DNA from: Melastoma dodecandrum
Lineage: Eukaryota; Streptophyta; Magnoliopsida; Myrtales; Melastomataceae
Direction: 5' to 3'
Assembly (NCBI GenBank): GCA_029817715.1
Contig: JARUPY010000189.1
Coordinates: 1,116,001 to 1,180,000, forward strand
DNA: 64,000 nt
The position numbers were made by a program, and so were the translations under genes. Of the stretch, positions 11,785-22,485 are shown one piece after another (position 1 is the stretch's first letter; each line of letters begins with the position of its first letter). The notes under the pieces were generated by a model. The model saw only the letters and a program-made list of their open reading frames with translations. It made no database searches and had not been told where the DNA came from.

Positions 11785-12600
11785 CGTGTTAAAATAAAAT
11801 AATTTCATAAAATACAAATTAATTCAGATTAAAGGTTCTTTATTTATTTTATGTATAGAAATTTTTTTAAGTAATAATTCATATAATAATTTTTAGTAAC
11901 TTCAGCAGTAAAACTTCTACAATTAAAAAAATTAGTGTTTCATTTAAACCTTTTAAATAATAATAAGGTGCAATATAATTTTGTAAAAACAAATATAAAG
12001 AATCTTTAACTTATTTATGAAAAGTACTATCGAATTATAACATAAAACATAATATATTTTATTTTTCACTTAATAGATCTTAATTCTCGTGAGATATATG
12101 TCTTTGAGAAAATTTAAAAAGATTCACTAGAATTATTTATTTTTCATTGTAATAGTTAAGATTTTGTATTACCCTATATTATTTCAAAATTATATTGTCT
12201 TTAATTTTTTGTGTTGAAAGAGCTGAATATATTAATATTTTTGATAAATTTCATATATAATACTATATTAGAAAATGTCTTAAAAAAATCAAACATTATG
12301 AAATATTTAAAGCAATTTAACATAAGAAACTTTATGTATAATAATAAAGATTAAAATATATTTATAGTAGATCAACCGATGTTAATAATTAAAATTCTAT
12401 TCACAAGCGTCAACAAGAGTGATAATGCAATAGTTAAGTACAACTATAAACGTAGCAATAACTAAAAAGTAATTAAATACATTAAAAACATGACAGTGAT
12501 CTTCTCGTTCAAAGTTAGATCTTGAATTGCCATATGTTAATCTCCTTCAAATTTAGAAAATTAATCAATAATTTTATTTAATTTTTTTTATTATCTTTTT
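11785..12600. other. AT-rich block between leader and transposase remnant (unit A)
   Basis: This block is AT-rich and non-coding on both strands, nearly identical in units B, C and D (about 18925-19735, 26051-26862, 33214-34025). It lies downstream of the Ptta remnant and may be the 3' subterminal part of the CACTA-type element, but I found no CACTA-type terminus within it. Confidence 0.4.
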
Positions 12601-12621
12601 AATAAAAAAAGAGTATATGCT

Positions 12622-14535
12622 TACCATTTGCATTAGGTTGAGCACAAGTTAACAAGCTAATTTGACACTGGATCATCTTTATCATTGAATGCATCATTTC
12701 AATCTCTTTCTGGTGCTTTTCCTCAAGGGCGATCAATTTAGATTGATGATTTAACTCCATTGCACACATCTGATCCCGCGTAGCAATAAACTTAGACTCT
12801 ACCTTTTTGTCATATTGAGGGTCTTGTTGCGGATTCAGTTGTCTTTGATTAACAACAAGACCGTCCCCTTAACTCTTCCATACAAGTCCTCTTCTACTGT
12901 ATCTATGAAAGCCTTTTTTTTTTCTAATAACCTTAAATATGTGGAAGCGTTCGATTCAGACAAATGTGAAAACTGTGCATGAGCTTGATCCTTCACAAGT
13001 AAAAGCTAACTTTAATAACTAAAAAATGATCAAATTGCCCAAAACGATTTACTAACACTTATAATAGAGAAAAAATTTGACTTTTATAATACATACCACA
13101 ATGTCTCCCGCACTTTTGTTCACAAAAGAGTCATCCTTCTTTTGATGCATAATCTCATAGAATTCAATATCTTCGTGCTCTATGACTTTTCACCCGCACA
13201 TTATAGTAAATAAATTTACACCAATAAATTGTATTATATTTAAAATAGAACAAATAAGTTTGCGAATCATACGAGTTCTTTCATTTTCCTTGCAACAATA
13301 ATAGATCCGAGAGTATATGGAGTTTTACAATTGTCACGAGCCGTTTTGCCAGTTTGTGAAAGTACCTGAAAAGTAAGTATTAGTATAAAACATGATATAT
13401 AATTGGTAAAAACACATTTGGGTATATCACCTCGGCCTTGGGTTGAAACCGATAACCGACTAAATCAATCCAATGATCTACTTCAACTCCCGGAGGGACT
13501 TTGTTCAGCGCTTCATCCATGGTCATTTCAGATTTTTGGTATTTTCTTTTCAACTCGCTTTTGTAGTCTCTCCATTTCTAATTAGTCGACTCTAACAACC
13601 ATTTGGCAAAATATCGACTTAAGGCCTCAACTTTGAGCCAGCTTTCTGTTTTGCCAATGATTTAGTTTGTTATATAGTTTTGTCATTGACTTTTGTTTCT
13701 ATTTTAATTTTAGCCAATCTTGAATTTTGACGCATGAAAGTTAAAAATGCCTTAATACACAATTTTCATTTATTGACTAAAAAAGAAAAAAAAAATTAAA
13801 AATATGGTAAATAATATTGAAACCTCTCATATGTTATTTTATTTTAAAATTTCAATAGCCAAATCAAGTGAGTTAGAAGCCAAATTCGGACGATAGTTGT
13901 TGATGCTATAAAAAATACACAAAATTGATGAAGGCCAGATGATTGCTATATTGGGAGGTCATTGATACGGGTAAACTGAATTATGAGGCGAATGAATGAG
14001 ATGTTGGAAATTCAATCAGACTATATTAAGGCTTTATTTGGCTTTCGCTAGAAGAAATTCAAGATTGGCTAAAATTATTATGAAAGTAAAAGTTGGTGAC
14101 AAAATTATATAACGAACTAAAATAATGACAAAATAGAAAGTTGGCTCAAAGTTGAGACAATAAATGTATATTTTGTCTAATCATTTGTTCATTGCTTCAC
14201 CGTTTGGAAGAATAAATTTTGGCTGCAAAACAAAAAAAAAGTTATTTTCTATTAAATGTAAATAAGTGTGATAAATATTCAAAACACGCAGTACAAAACA
14301 GTTACTCGAGCAAGATTAATAATCTTTGTCTTATATACTTTGGAATTTTCCACCAATTAGTATATCTAATTGGGCAAAAAATTTTATCGTCGTGCAACCG
14401 TACCCAAGCAGCCGCTAAAGATCATTCCACTTGTATACTTTGGTTGCATGAAGTTGTTACATTCAACAACAATTCTTTGTCCTTCCGGAAGATGCCAAAC
14501 ATCACTAGCCCGTGTTCGTCCTCGTCCTTAGTTTA
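12622..14535 (-). pseudogene. Ptta/En-Spm-type plant transposase remnant (unit A)
   Basis: Read on -, exon-like blocks follow the order of the Ptta/En/Spm plant transposase family. First comes a block near 14530-14390 with HLPEGQRIVV and FSGCLGTVAR, followed after a frameshift by FCPIRYTNWWKIP. Next is KWRDYKSELKRKYQ with VPPGVEVDHWIDLVGYRF (13400-13580). A block near 13285-13375 reads VLSQTGKTARDNCK then YTLGSIIVARKMKELV. Another (13100-13190) reads EDIEFYEIMHQKKDDSF and ends at a GTATGT donor. The last is a coiled-coil exon (12622-12990) with ALEEKHQKEIEMMHSMIKM. Such proteins are DNA-binding accessory proteins of CACTA elements. Frameshifts, in-frame stops and a MITE-like insertion make it non-functional. 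The exon joins are inferred by eye. Confidence 0.65.
13626..14156. mobile_element. MITE-like element with ~100 bp inverted ends (unit A)
   Basis: The left end ctcaactttgagccagcttt and the right end, reverse-complemented, ctcaactttgagccaacttt match, and the similarity continues for about 100 bases into both ends. The interior is AT-rich and non-coding. It separates two coding blocks of the Ptta remnant. I could not identify a clear target-site duplication, so the superfamily is unassigned. Confidence 0.65.
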
Positions 14536-14689
14536 AAGACGTGAGATTAAAGTTTTAGGAAATAATAAAATAATATTTTAATATTATAAAATATTTTTAA
14601 TCTTATTTTGTTACCGGCAGAAAGGGTAGGTAGTTACTTAATTTTGTCGATGCTTAATTTTTGCGTTGAAAATAAAAACAATCTCAAAA

Positions 14690-14754
14690 ATCTCACTACA
14701 CTTTCTCGTAGCGTTGGAAAAAATCAATAGAGAAAGGCCAAATTTCTTGTAGCG
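14690..14754 (-). repeat. CACTA-like terminal sequence next to the PME promoter (unit A)
   Basis: Read on -, the end is CGCTACAAGAAATTTGGCC, close to the CACTACAAGAAAT-type terminus of plant CACTA elements, with two bases changed in the CAC. It lies upstream of the Ptta remnant in the correct orientation for a 5' terminus. The opposite terminus was not found. The PME start codon is only 585 bases beyond it. Confidence 0.5.
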
Positions 14755-15269
14755 GAAAGAATCCAAGTGTATCCCTTTTGTTCAAGGACGTTGTTGTTAT
14801 CTAAAAATTACACGGACTAAGGGGTGGCTTGTTACTCTACATCTCGAATGGATCAGACCCGACAAAATCCATCACAATTTTTCAGCGAAAATAGTATAGA
14901 CCTCATGGTCAAGGGAGTGATATGATCATGGCCGAGGGGTGTAAGTTGGTAGTACTGCCCCAACCAAATGGACAGAGCTGCAGTTGTCCCCGTGGGTGGT
15001 CTTCCGCAACTACGGCCGTGCATGTAGCCCCAGCCGGGGAGATGTTCAATATCATCAGAAGTCAATCGAACGTGAACATAGTCATTAATAAGATGAAGGA
15101 AAATCAGCAGAGGATTAAGATTAAGGATTGACAGTGGAGAGGATTGAGTTGGCATCCCCCTGCAGAAAACACAGATTGATGAGTTCGACGGTCGTGCATG
15201 AATTTCTAAAATAACCAAATCCTTACACACGACATGACAGTTAAATTCCGCGTTAGTTTTTTTCTTTCC

Positions 15270-15277
15270 TATAAAAG
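15270..15277 (+). promoter_or_regulatory. TATA box of PME copy 1
   Basis: The sequence tataaaag lies 69 bases upstream of the ATG, giving a predicted transcript start near 15300 and a short 5' UTR of about 38 bases. It is preceded by a pyrimidine tract that differs slightly in copy 2. The region between the CACTA-like end (14754) and here is the whole non-transposon promoter visible, about 0.5 kb. Confidence 0.65.
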
Positions 15278-15338
15278 CCGAGCGCAACCTCCCAGGCATT
15301 CCATTCAATCCGCCAACTGAAACGGGCAGCAGTGCAAA

Positions 15339-17295
15339 ATGGCGGACAAGAAGAGCCTGGTCATCATCGGCATCTCTTCCCTCCTCCTGGTTGTCATCGC
15401 CACCGCCTTTACCATCGGCATCTTGACGACCAGCTCGGACGACCAGGCTGATGCCCCCAAGTCCCAGGTCATCACCACCCTTAATGCCATCCAGGCTATA
15501 TGCCAGCCCACCAAGTTCCAGCAAAACTGCGTCGACGCCCTCCAGTCTGCTAACATCAATTCTACCGACCCTAAGGAGCTCATTAAGACCATCTTCGATG
15601 TCGCTGCCAAGTACGCCTCTGAAGCTGCCGAGAAGTCCGTCACGTTGCACGAGCTCGAGAAGGACCCCAGGAGTGCCAAGGCTCTCGAGGACTGCAAGGA
15701 ATTGATGGGTTACTCCGTGGGTGAGCTCCGCGCCTCCTTCGACAAGCTTGGCAATCTCGAGGTATCCAAGGTCGGGCAGCTCCTGGGAGACCTCAAGACT
15801 TGGCTCAGTGCTGCCATCACGTACCAGGAGACCTGCTATGACGGCTTCCAAAACACGACATCAAATGCGGGCAAGAAAATGAGGAGGGCACTGAGGACCT
15901 CGGCCCAATTGACGGCCAACGGCCTCGTCATGGTCGACGAGATCTCTCTTGCCCTACAGAGCATGGACATCTCCAACTTCCGACGCAGGCTGCTTTCTGT
16001 AGAGGAGGCGGAGGTGAAGGAAGAAGTTCTAGGCCATGGAACGGACGAGAACATCTCATGGATGGCTGGACCGTTCAAAAGGAGGCTGGCGGAGATGGAA
16101 GAGGAGATTTTGGGACATAGTGAGGATTCTTGGGAATACAACATGATTTTGCACAGGAAGTTGATGTCGGATTCGCATATGAAATGGAAGCCCAACAAGA
16201 AGAAGCACAGGAAGATTACGACGCCCTTAGAGAAATTGAACCCTGACATCATCGTTGCGAAGGACGGAAGCGGAAACTACACCACCATTAATACGGCCTT
16301 GAAGGACATTCCCTTCAAGGGCGAGAAAACCTTCGTCATCTACATCAAGGAGGGCGTTTACAGGGAACAAGTCGAGTTCAACAAGAACATGACCAACCTG
16401 ATGATCGTCGGAGACGGTCCGACCAAGACCAGGATCACCTTCGACAGCAACTTCATCGACGGCACTCCCACATTCAGGACCGCCACCGTCGGTAAGTCCT
16501 TAATTATTCTGGGCGTTTCTTGTCATATGTTAACAATCTCAGGGATTCTTTTTCTGATTTTCTTCAATGTTAACTACAGCTGTTGTGGGAGAGAACTTCA
16601 TGGCGAGGGACATCGGTTTCGAGAACTCGGCCGGAGCAGAAAAGCACCAGGCGGTGGCCCTGCGTGTACAGTCCGACAGGTCTGTGTTCTACAACTGCCA
16701 CATGGACGGGTACCAAGACACTCTGTACGCGCACACCAAGCGCCAGTTCTACCAGAATTGCACCATCACTGGAACCATCGACTTCATCTTCGGGGACTCG
16801 GCCACCCTCTTCCAGAACTGCAAGATACTGGTGAGGAAGCCCCTGGACAACCAGAACTGCATCGTGACCGCACAGGGAAGGAAGATACCGCACCAACCGA
16901 CCGCGCTTGTCCTCCAGAACTGTACCATCACGATGGACCCCAAGTTCCCGTTCAATGCAACAAAGAACATGGTGTACCTGGGGAGGCCATGGAAGATGTA
17001 CTCGAGGGCGATCTATATGCAGTCATTCCTCGGCAAATTGATCCATCCGGATGGGTGGATGCCATGGATGGACAATTTCGGGCTGAGGACGTGCTACTAT
17101 GCTGAGTATAAGAATAGGGGACCGGGGTCGGACAAGACGAAGAGAGTGAAATGGCCGGGGATAAAGAGCAACATAACGGATAGACGGGCTATGTTGTTCA
17201 CGGCAGAACCTTTGCTGATGGCGGAAGAATGGCTTGACAAATCTGGAGTCCCTTTTGTCCCCGGGATGATGAACATAACTTCTTCCTTGGAGTGA
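15339..17295 (+). CDS. Pectin methylesterase with PMEI pro-domain, copy 1
   Basis: Exons 15339-16491 and 16580-17295 encode 622 residues; the 88-base intron is GT-AG, phase 1. Residues 7-29 form a hydrophobic signal-anchor. Residues ~45-205 are a PME-inhibitor-type pro-domain with four conserved Cys (55, 64, 119, 166). The linker has a RRRLL processing motif (215-219). The catalytic domain starts near 302 (PDIIVAKDGSGNY). Active-site residues are all present: Q408, Q430, D431 (GYQDTLY), D452 (DFIFG) and R520 (LGRPW), with the standard spacings 23, 21 and 68. The enzyme removes methyl esters from cell-wall homogalacturonan after export through the Golgi. The linker and pro-domain resemble the Arabidopsis PME13/21/28/45 type; several of that group are pollen-expressed, so a pollen role is an inference. 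The start is the first ATG after the TATA box and gives the signal-anchor. No defect is visible. Confidence 0.93.
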
Positions 17296-17589
17296 CTTCA
17301 AGTTTTGTTGTTTTCTGCTTTGCTTTTCCTACAATTCAAATTGGTTTTTTGTATTCATTTTCATCCATGTAATTGACTTCCTACATTTATTAGAATTGTA
17401 CAATATATTTGTATATTTTTACGAAAAAAATTAACGTAATAAATGAATTCTATGGTTCTAAATCTAAATATTAAAATATAATAAACAAATTTTCAGGAGA
17501 GCAACGCAAAACTTCATATTATTTTCAACTCTTGTTTACGAACCAGAAAATTATAATAAAATCCTTAATAAATGGGAAGCGGCTAACGA
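17296..17589 (+). other. 3' UTR and polyadenylation region of PME copy 1
   Basis: T-rich sequence follows the TGA. An AATAAA lies at 17438-17443, 143 bases after the stop. The same sequence follows copies 2 and 3 and, more diverged, the PME stubs at 40261 and 56220, so it was part of the gene before the array formed. Confidence 0.55.
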
Positions 17590-18179
17590 TAGTAGTTTAC
17601 TAAAATCGCTTTTATTTTAAGTAAAATTTACTAAAAATCGCTCTTTTTTTAGTAAAAAAACACTTCAAAATTAGTAAAATATTTAGTAAAGTTTACTAAT
17701 TTTTTACTGTTCACAGTTAGTAAACTTCACTAATTTGCGTTAAGTAATTTCACATGGTTATTTTCAGATTATTTTAATAATCATTTACGAAAAAGATCAG
17801 TGATTTCCTCATTTTTTTAGTAACTTTTACGAAAAATTCACTGTTCAAGTTTAGTAAATTGTTACTAAACTTTTTAATAATATTGTCATCCGATTTACTA
17901 CTTTTTGTTTAGTAATTTTTACTAAAAATGTACTGTTCATATTTAGTAAAAAGTACTAATTTTACTTAGTAAAAGTTCAATGTTTAGTAATTTTTTCGGT
18001 TGACTTTTGAATGAAATTAGTAATAATTTACTAATTTATTTAGGAAAATTAGTAAAATACTGTTGAACATAGTAAAATTGTTTGCAAATTACTAAAAATG
18101 AATTTTGGTTTCGTAATTTCTTACTAATTTTTGCGCGAAATTTAAATAAAATTTGGTAAATTGTTACAAAATATTTTCG
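17590..18179. repeat. TTTAGTAA/TTACTAAA-rich block (unit A)
   Basis: This ~590-base non-coding block is filled with the short motif TTTAGTAA and its complement TTACTAAA, in both orientations, every 15-40 bases. It ends at the tandem junction with the next LTR fragment. It evolves faster than its surroundings: the three copies differ by many small indels. Its dense inverted short motifs recall subterminal regions of DNA transposons, but no terminus is evident. Confidence 0.5.
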
Positions 18180-19754
18180 TAAACGTGCATCGGTCGACAG
18201 TTATTAGTTATTGTCTATAAATAAGTCAGCCCCGGTCAATTATAAGATGCGACAATCATTCTATGAAACGAAGGGCTGCTTGATTGTTAACCTGACTGAA
18301 CGTAATCGTCTTAAGTGTTGTTGCAAGATGGCTGTAAGTCTTTCTCTTTGTGCTTAGTGATTTCTGATTTTTCTTTGTTACTTTGTTTATTGGCGACCAT
18401 ATTCAACACTTAATCCTCGATATATCGCGACGTGTTTCGGTCGCAAACACTCACGCAGACAAGGAAGAGTTCTGAGGCACCAGAAGGTTTGGGAAAACCA
18501 GTAAGAGTAGCCAAGAGTGACCAATCGTTAGGAGGTGGTACACAACGACAGCTTTTACAGATGAATAGCTTGCTTGAAGGGTCCTTTCGATAGGAAAGAG
18601 GAGGAGCCCAATCGATGGACGGGACTGAAAATATAGAGGAGGAGCCCATTCCAAGAATGCAATTAACCGGATAGAGGCGGAGCCCGCTCGAAGAATGCAA
18701 CTGGATAGAGGAGTCGCTCGACGAATACAACTGATCGGTTAGAGGAGTACCCTGCTCAAACAATGCAGCCGTCTGGGTGGGCTGAAGTGGAGTCGTTGCA
18801 ACCAATCGTCATGAAAATGGGGGCAACAGTATAGGTGAGGCGAAGCAACGGAGAGATCATCGATTGAGAAAAGCATTGAAATTAGGGATAGGGTTTTGGA
18901 GGCAGGAAACGTTACCCTCCCGTGTTAAAATAAAATAATTTCATAAAATACAAATTAATTCAGATTAAAGGTTCTTTATTTATTTTATGTATAGAAATTT
19001 TTTTAAGTAATAATTCATATAATAATTTTTAGTAACTTCAGCAGTAAAACTTCTACAATTAAAAAAATTAGTGTTTCATTTAAACCTTTTAAATAATAAT
19101 AAGGTGCAATATAATTTTGTAAAAACAAATATAAAGAATCTTTAACTTATTTATGAAAAGTACTATCGAATTATAACATAAAACATAATATATTTTATTT
19201 TTCACTTAATAGATCTTAATTCTCGTGAGATATATGTCTTTGAGAAAATTTAAAAAGATTCACTAGAATTATTTATTTTTCATTGTAATAGTTAAGATTT
19301 TGTATTACCCTATATTATTTCAAAATTATATTGTCTTTAATTTTTTGTGTTGAAAGAGCTGAATATATTAATATTTTTGATAAATTTCATATATAATACT
19401 ATATTAGAAAATGTCTTAAAAAAATCAAACATTATGAAATATTTAAAGCAATTTAACATAAGAAACTTTATGTATAATAATAAAGATTAAAATATATTTA
19501 TAGTAGATCAACCGATGTTAATAATTAAAATTCTATTCACAAGCGTCAACAAGAGTGATAATGCAATAGTTAAGTACAACTATAAACGTAGCAATAACTA
19601 AAAAGTAATTAAATACATTAAAAACATGACAGTGATCTTCTCGTTCAAAGTTAGATCTTGAATTGCCATATGTTAATCTCCTTCAAATTTAGAAAATTAA
19701 TCAATAATTTTATTTAATTTTTATTATCTTTTTAATAAAAAAAGAGTATATGCT

Positions 19755-21682
19755 TACCATTTGCATTAGGTTGAGCACAAGTTAACAAGCTAATTTGACA
19801 CTGGATCATCTTTATCATTGAATGCATCATTTCAATCTCTTTCTGGTGCTTTTCCTCAAGGGCGATCAATTTAGATTGATGATTTAACTCCATTGCACAC
19901 ATCTGATCCCGCGTAGCAATAAACTTAGACTCTACCTTTTTGTCATATTGAGGGTCTTGTTGCGGATTCAGTTGTCTTTGATTAACAACAAGACCGTCCC
20001 CTTAACTCTTCCATACAAGTCCTCTTCTACTGTATCTATGAAAGCCTTTTTTTTTTCTAATAACCTTAAATATGTGGAAGCGTTCGATTCAGACAAATGT
20101 GAAAACTGTGCATGAGCTTGATCCTTCACAAGTAAAAGCTAACTTTAATAACTAAAAAATGATCAAATTGCCCAAAACGATTTACTAACACTTATAATAG
20201 AGAAAAAATTTGACTTTTATAATACATACCACAATGTCTCCCGCACTTTTGTTCACAAAAGAAGCATCCTTCTTTTGATGCATAATCTCATAGAATTCAA
20301 TATCTTCGTGCTCTATGACTTTTCACCCGCACATTATAGTAAATAAATTTACACCAATAAATTGTATTATATTTAAAATAGAACAAATAAGTTTGCGAAT
20401 CATACGAGTTCTTTCATTTTCCTTGCAACAATAATAGATCCGAGAGTATATGGAGTTTTACAATTGTCACGAGCCGTTTTGCCAGTTTGTAAAAGTACCT
20501 GAAAAGTAAGTATTAGTATAAAACATGATATATAATTGGTAAAAACACATTTGGGTATATCACCTCGGCCTTGGGTTGAAACCGATAACCGACTAAATCA
20601 ATCCAATGATCTACTTCAACTCCCGGAGGGACTTTGTTCAGCGCTTCATCCATGGTCATTTCAGATTTTTGGTATTTTCTTTTCAACTCGCTTTTGTAGT
20701 CTCTCCATTTCTAATTAGTCGACTCTAACAACCATTTGGCAAAATATCGACTTAAGGCCTCAACTTTGAGCCAGCTTTCTGTTTTGTCAATGATTTAGTT
20801 TGTTATATAGTTTTGTCATTGACTTTTGTTTCTATTTTAATTTTAGCCAATCTTGAATTTTGACGCTTGAAAGTTAAAAATGCCTTAATACACAATTTTC
20901 ATTTATTGACTAAAAAAGAAAAAAAAATTAAAAATATGGTAAATAATATTGAAACCTCTCATATGTTATTTTATTTTAAAATTTCAATAGCCAAATCAAA
21001 TGAGTTGGAAGCCGAAATTGACGATAGTTACTGATGCTATCAAAAATACACAAAATTGATGAAGGCCGGATGATTGCTCTATTGGGAGGTCATTGCTACA
21101 GGTAAAATGAATCATGTGGCGAATGAATGAGATGTTGGAAATCCACTATTATAACACACGGGTCAGACTATATTAAGGCCTTGTTTGGCTTTCGCTAGAA
21201 GAAATTCAAGATTGGCCAAAATTAATATGAAAGTAAAAGTTGGTGACAAAATTATATAACGAACTAAAATAATGACAAAATAGAAAGTTGGCTCAAAGTT
21301 GAGACAATAAATGTATATTTTGTCTAATCATTTGTTCATTGCTTCACCGTTTGGAAGAATAAATTTTGGCTGCAAAACAAAAAAAAAGTTATTTTCTATT
21401 AAATGTAAATAAGTGTGATAAATATTCAAAACACGCAGTACAAAACAGTTACTCGAGCAAGATTAATAATCTTTGTCTTATATACTTTGGAATTTTCCAC
21501 CAATTAGTATATCTAATTGGGCAAAAAATTTTATCGTCGTGCAACCGTACCCAAGCAGCCGCTAAAGATCATTCCACTTGTATACTTTGGTTGCATGAAG
21601 TTGTTACATTCAACAACAATTCTTTGTCCTTCCGGAAGATGCCAAACATCACTAGCCCGTGTTCGTCCTCGTCCTTAGTTTA
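19755..21682 (-). pseudogene. Ptta/En-Spm-type plant transposase remnant (unit B)
   Basis: Same blocks, same order and same disabling frameshifts as the unit A remnant, including the DHWIDLVGYRF block on - within 20536-20718 and the coiled-coil exon at the left end. The block ending in the GTATGT donor reads with a Lys-Lys-Asp-Ala change (gaagcatcc) relative to units A and D. Shared defects show it was already broken before the array formed. Confidence 0.65.
20759..21303. mobile_element. MITE-like element (unit B)
   Basis: Same insertion as in unit A, with the ~100-base inverted ends conserved. The interior has about 20 extra bases ('ccactattataacacacgggt') also present in unit C but missing in A, so A has a deletion or B/C an insertion. 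Confidence 0.65.
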
Positions 21683-21836
21683 AAGACGTGAGATTAAAGT
21701 TTTAGGAAATAATAAAATAATATTTTAATATTATAAAATATTTTTAATCTTATTTTGTTACCGGCAGAAAGGGTAGGTAGTTACTTAATTTTGTCGATGC
21801 TTAATTTTTGCGTTGAAAATAAAAACAATCTCAAAA

Positions 21837-21901
21837 ATCTCACTACACTTTCTCGTAGCGTTGGAAAAAATCAATAGAGAAAGGCCAAATTTCTTGTAGC
21901 G
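21837..21901 (-). repeat. CACTA-like terminal sequence (unit B)
   Basis: Identical by eye to the unit A terminus (CGCTACAAGAAATTTGGCC on -), 585 bases upstream of the PME copy 2 start. Confidence 0.5.
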
Positions 21902-22416
21902 GAAAGAATCCAAGTGTATCCCTTTTGTTCAAGGACGTTGTTGTTATCTAAAAATTACACGGACTAAGGGGTGGCTTGTTACTCTACATCTCGAATGGAT
22001 CAGACCCGACAAAATCCATCACAATTTTTCAGCGAAAATAGTATAGACCTCATGGTCAAGGGAGTGATATGATCATGGCCGAGGGGTGTAAGTTGGTAGT
22101 ACTGCCCCAACCAAATGGACAGAGCTGCAGTTGTCCCCGTGGGTGGTCTTCCGCAACTACGGCCGTGCATGTAGCCCCAGCCGGGGAGATGTTCAATATC
22201 ATCAGAAGTCAATCGAACGTGAACATAGTCATTAATAAGATGAAGGAAAATCAGCAGAGGATTAAGATTAAGGATTGACAGTGGAGAGGATTGAGTTGGC
22301 ATCCCCCTGCAGAAAACACAGATTGATGAGTTCGACGGTCGTGCATGAATTTCTAAAATAACCAAATCCTTACACACGACATGACAGTTAATTTCCGCGT
22401 TAGTTTTCTTCTTTCC

Positions 22417-22424
22417 TATAAAAG
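22417..22424 (+). promoter_or_regulatory. TATA box of PME copy 2
   Basis: tataaaag, 69 bases before the ATG, as in copy 1. Upstream, copy 2 has 'gttaatttccg' and 'gttttctt' where copies 1 and 3 have 'gttaaattccg' and 'gtttttttc'. Confidence 0.65.
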
Positions 22425-22485
22425 CCGAGCGCAACCTCCCAGGCATTCCATTCAATCCGCCAACTGAAACGGGCAGCAGTGCAAA

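Larger units (their letters stand above)
11044..18179 (+). repeat. Tandem PME unit A (7136 bp)
   Basis: This is the first copy of the direct array. Contents in order: 270 bp LTR end, GA-rich leader, AT-rich block, Ptta transposase remnant on -, MITE-like insertion, CACTA-like terminus, PME gene on +, 3' UTR, then a TTTAGTAA-rich block. It differs from units B-D by scattered substitutions and lacks about 20 bases in the MITE interior (near 14005) that B and C have. Its left side continues into element 1, whereas B-D begin at an abrupt junction, so A carries the ancestral left flank. Confidence 0.9.

Noticed and set aside
14219..14536. 105-codon + strand frame in each unit
   Set aside because: It is the opposite strand of the N-terminal block of the Ptta transposase remnant, whose motifs lie on -.
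14853..15851. 332-codon open frame on - across the PME promoter and exon 1 (also at 29126-30124)
   Set aside because: It is the antisense shadow of GC-rich PME coding DNA; in unit B the same frame is broken by a single substitution. No family resemblance.
15339..17105. 588-codon single-exon reading of PME copies
   Set aside because: After the intron the protein becomes Arg/Pro/His-rich and loses all PME motifs. Splicing at the GT-AG intron restores a canonical PME, so the unspliced frame is not the main product.
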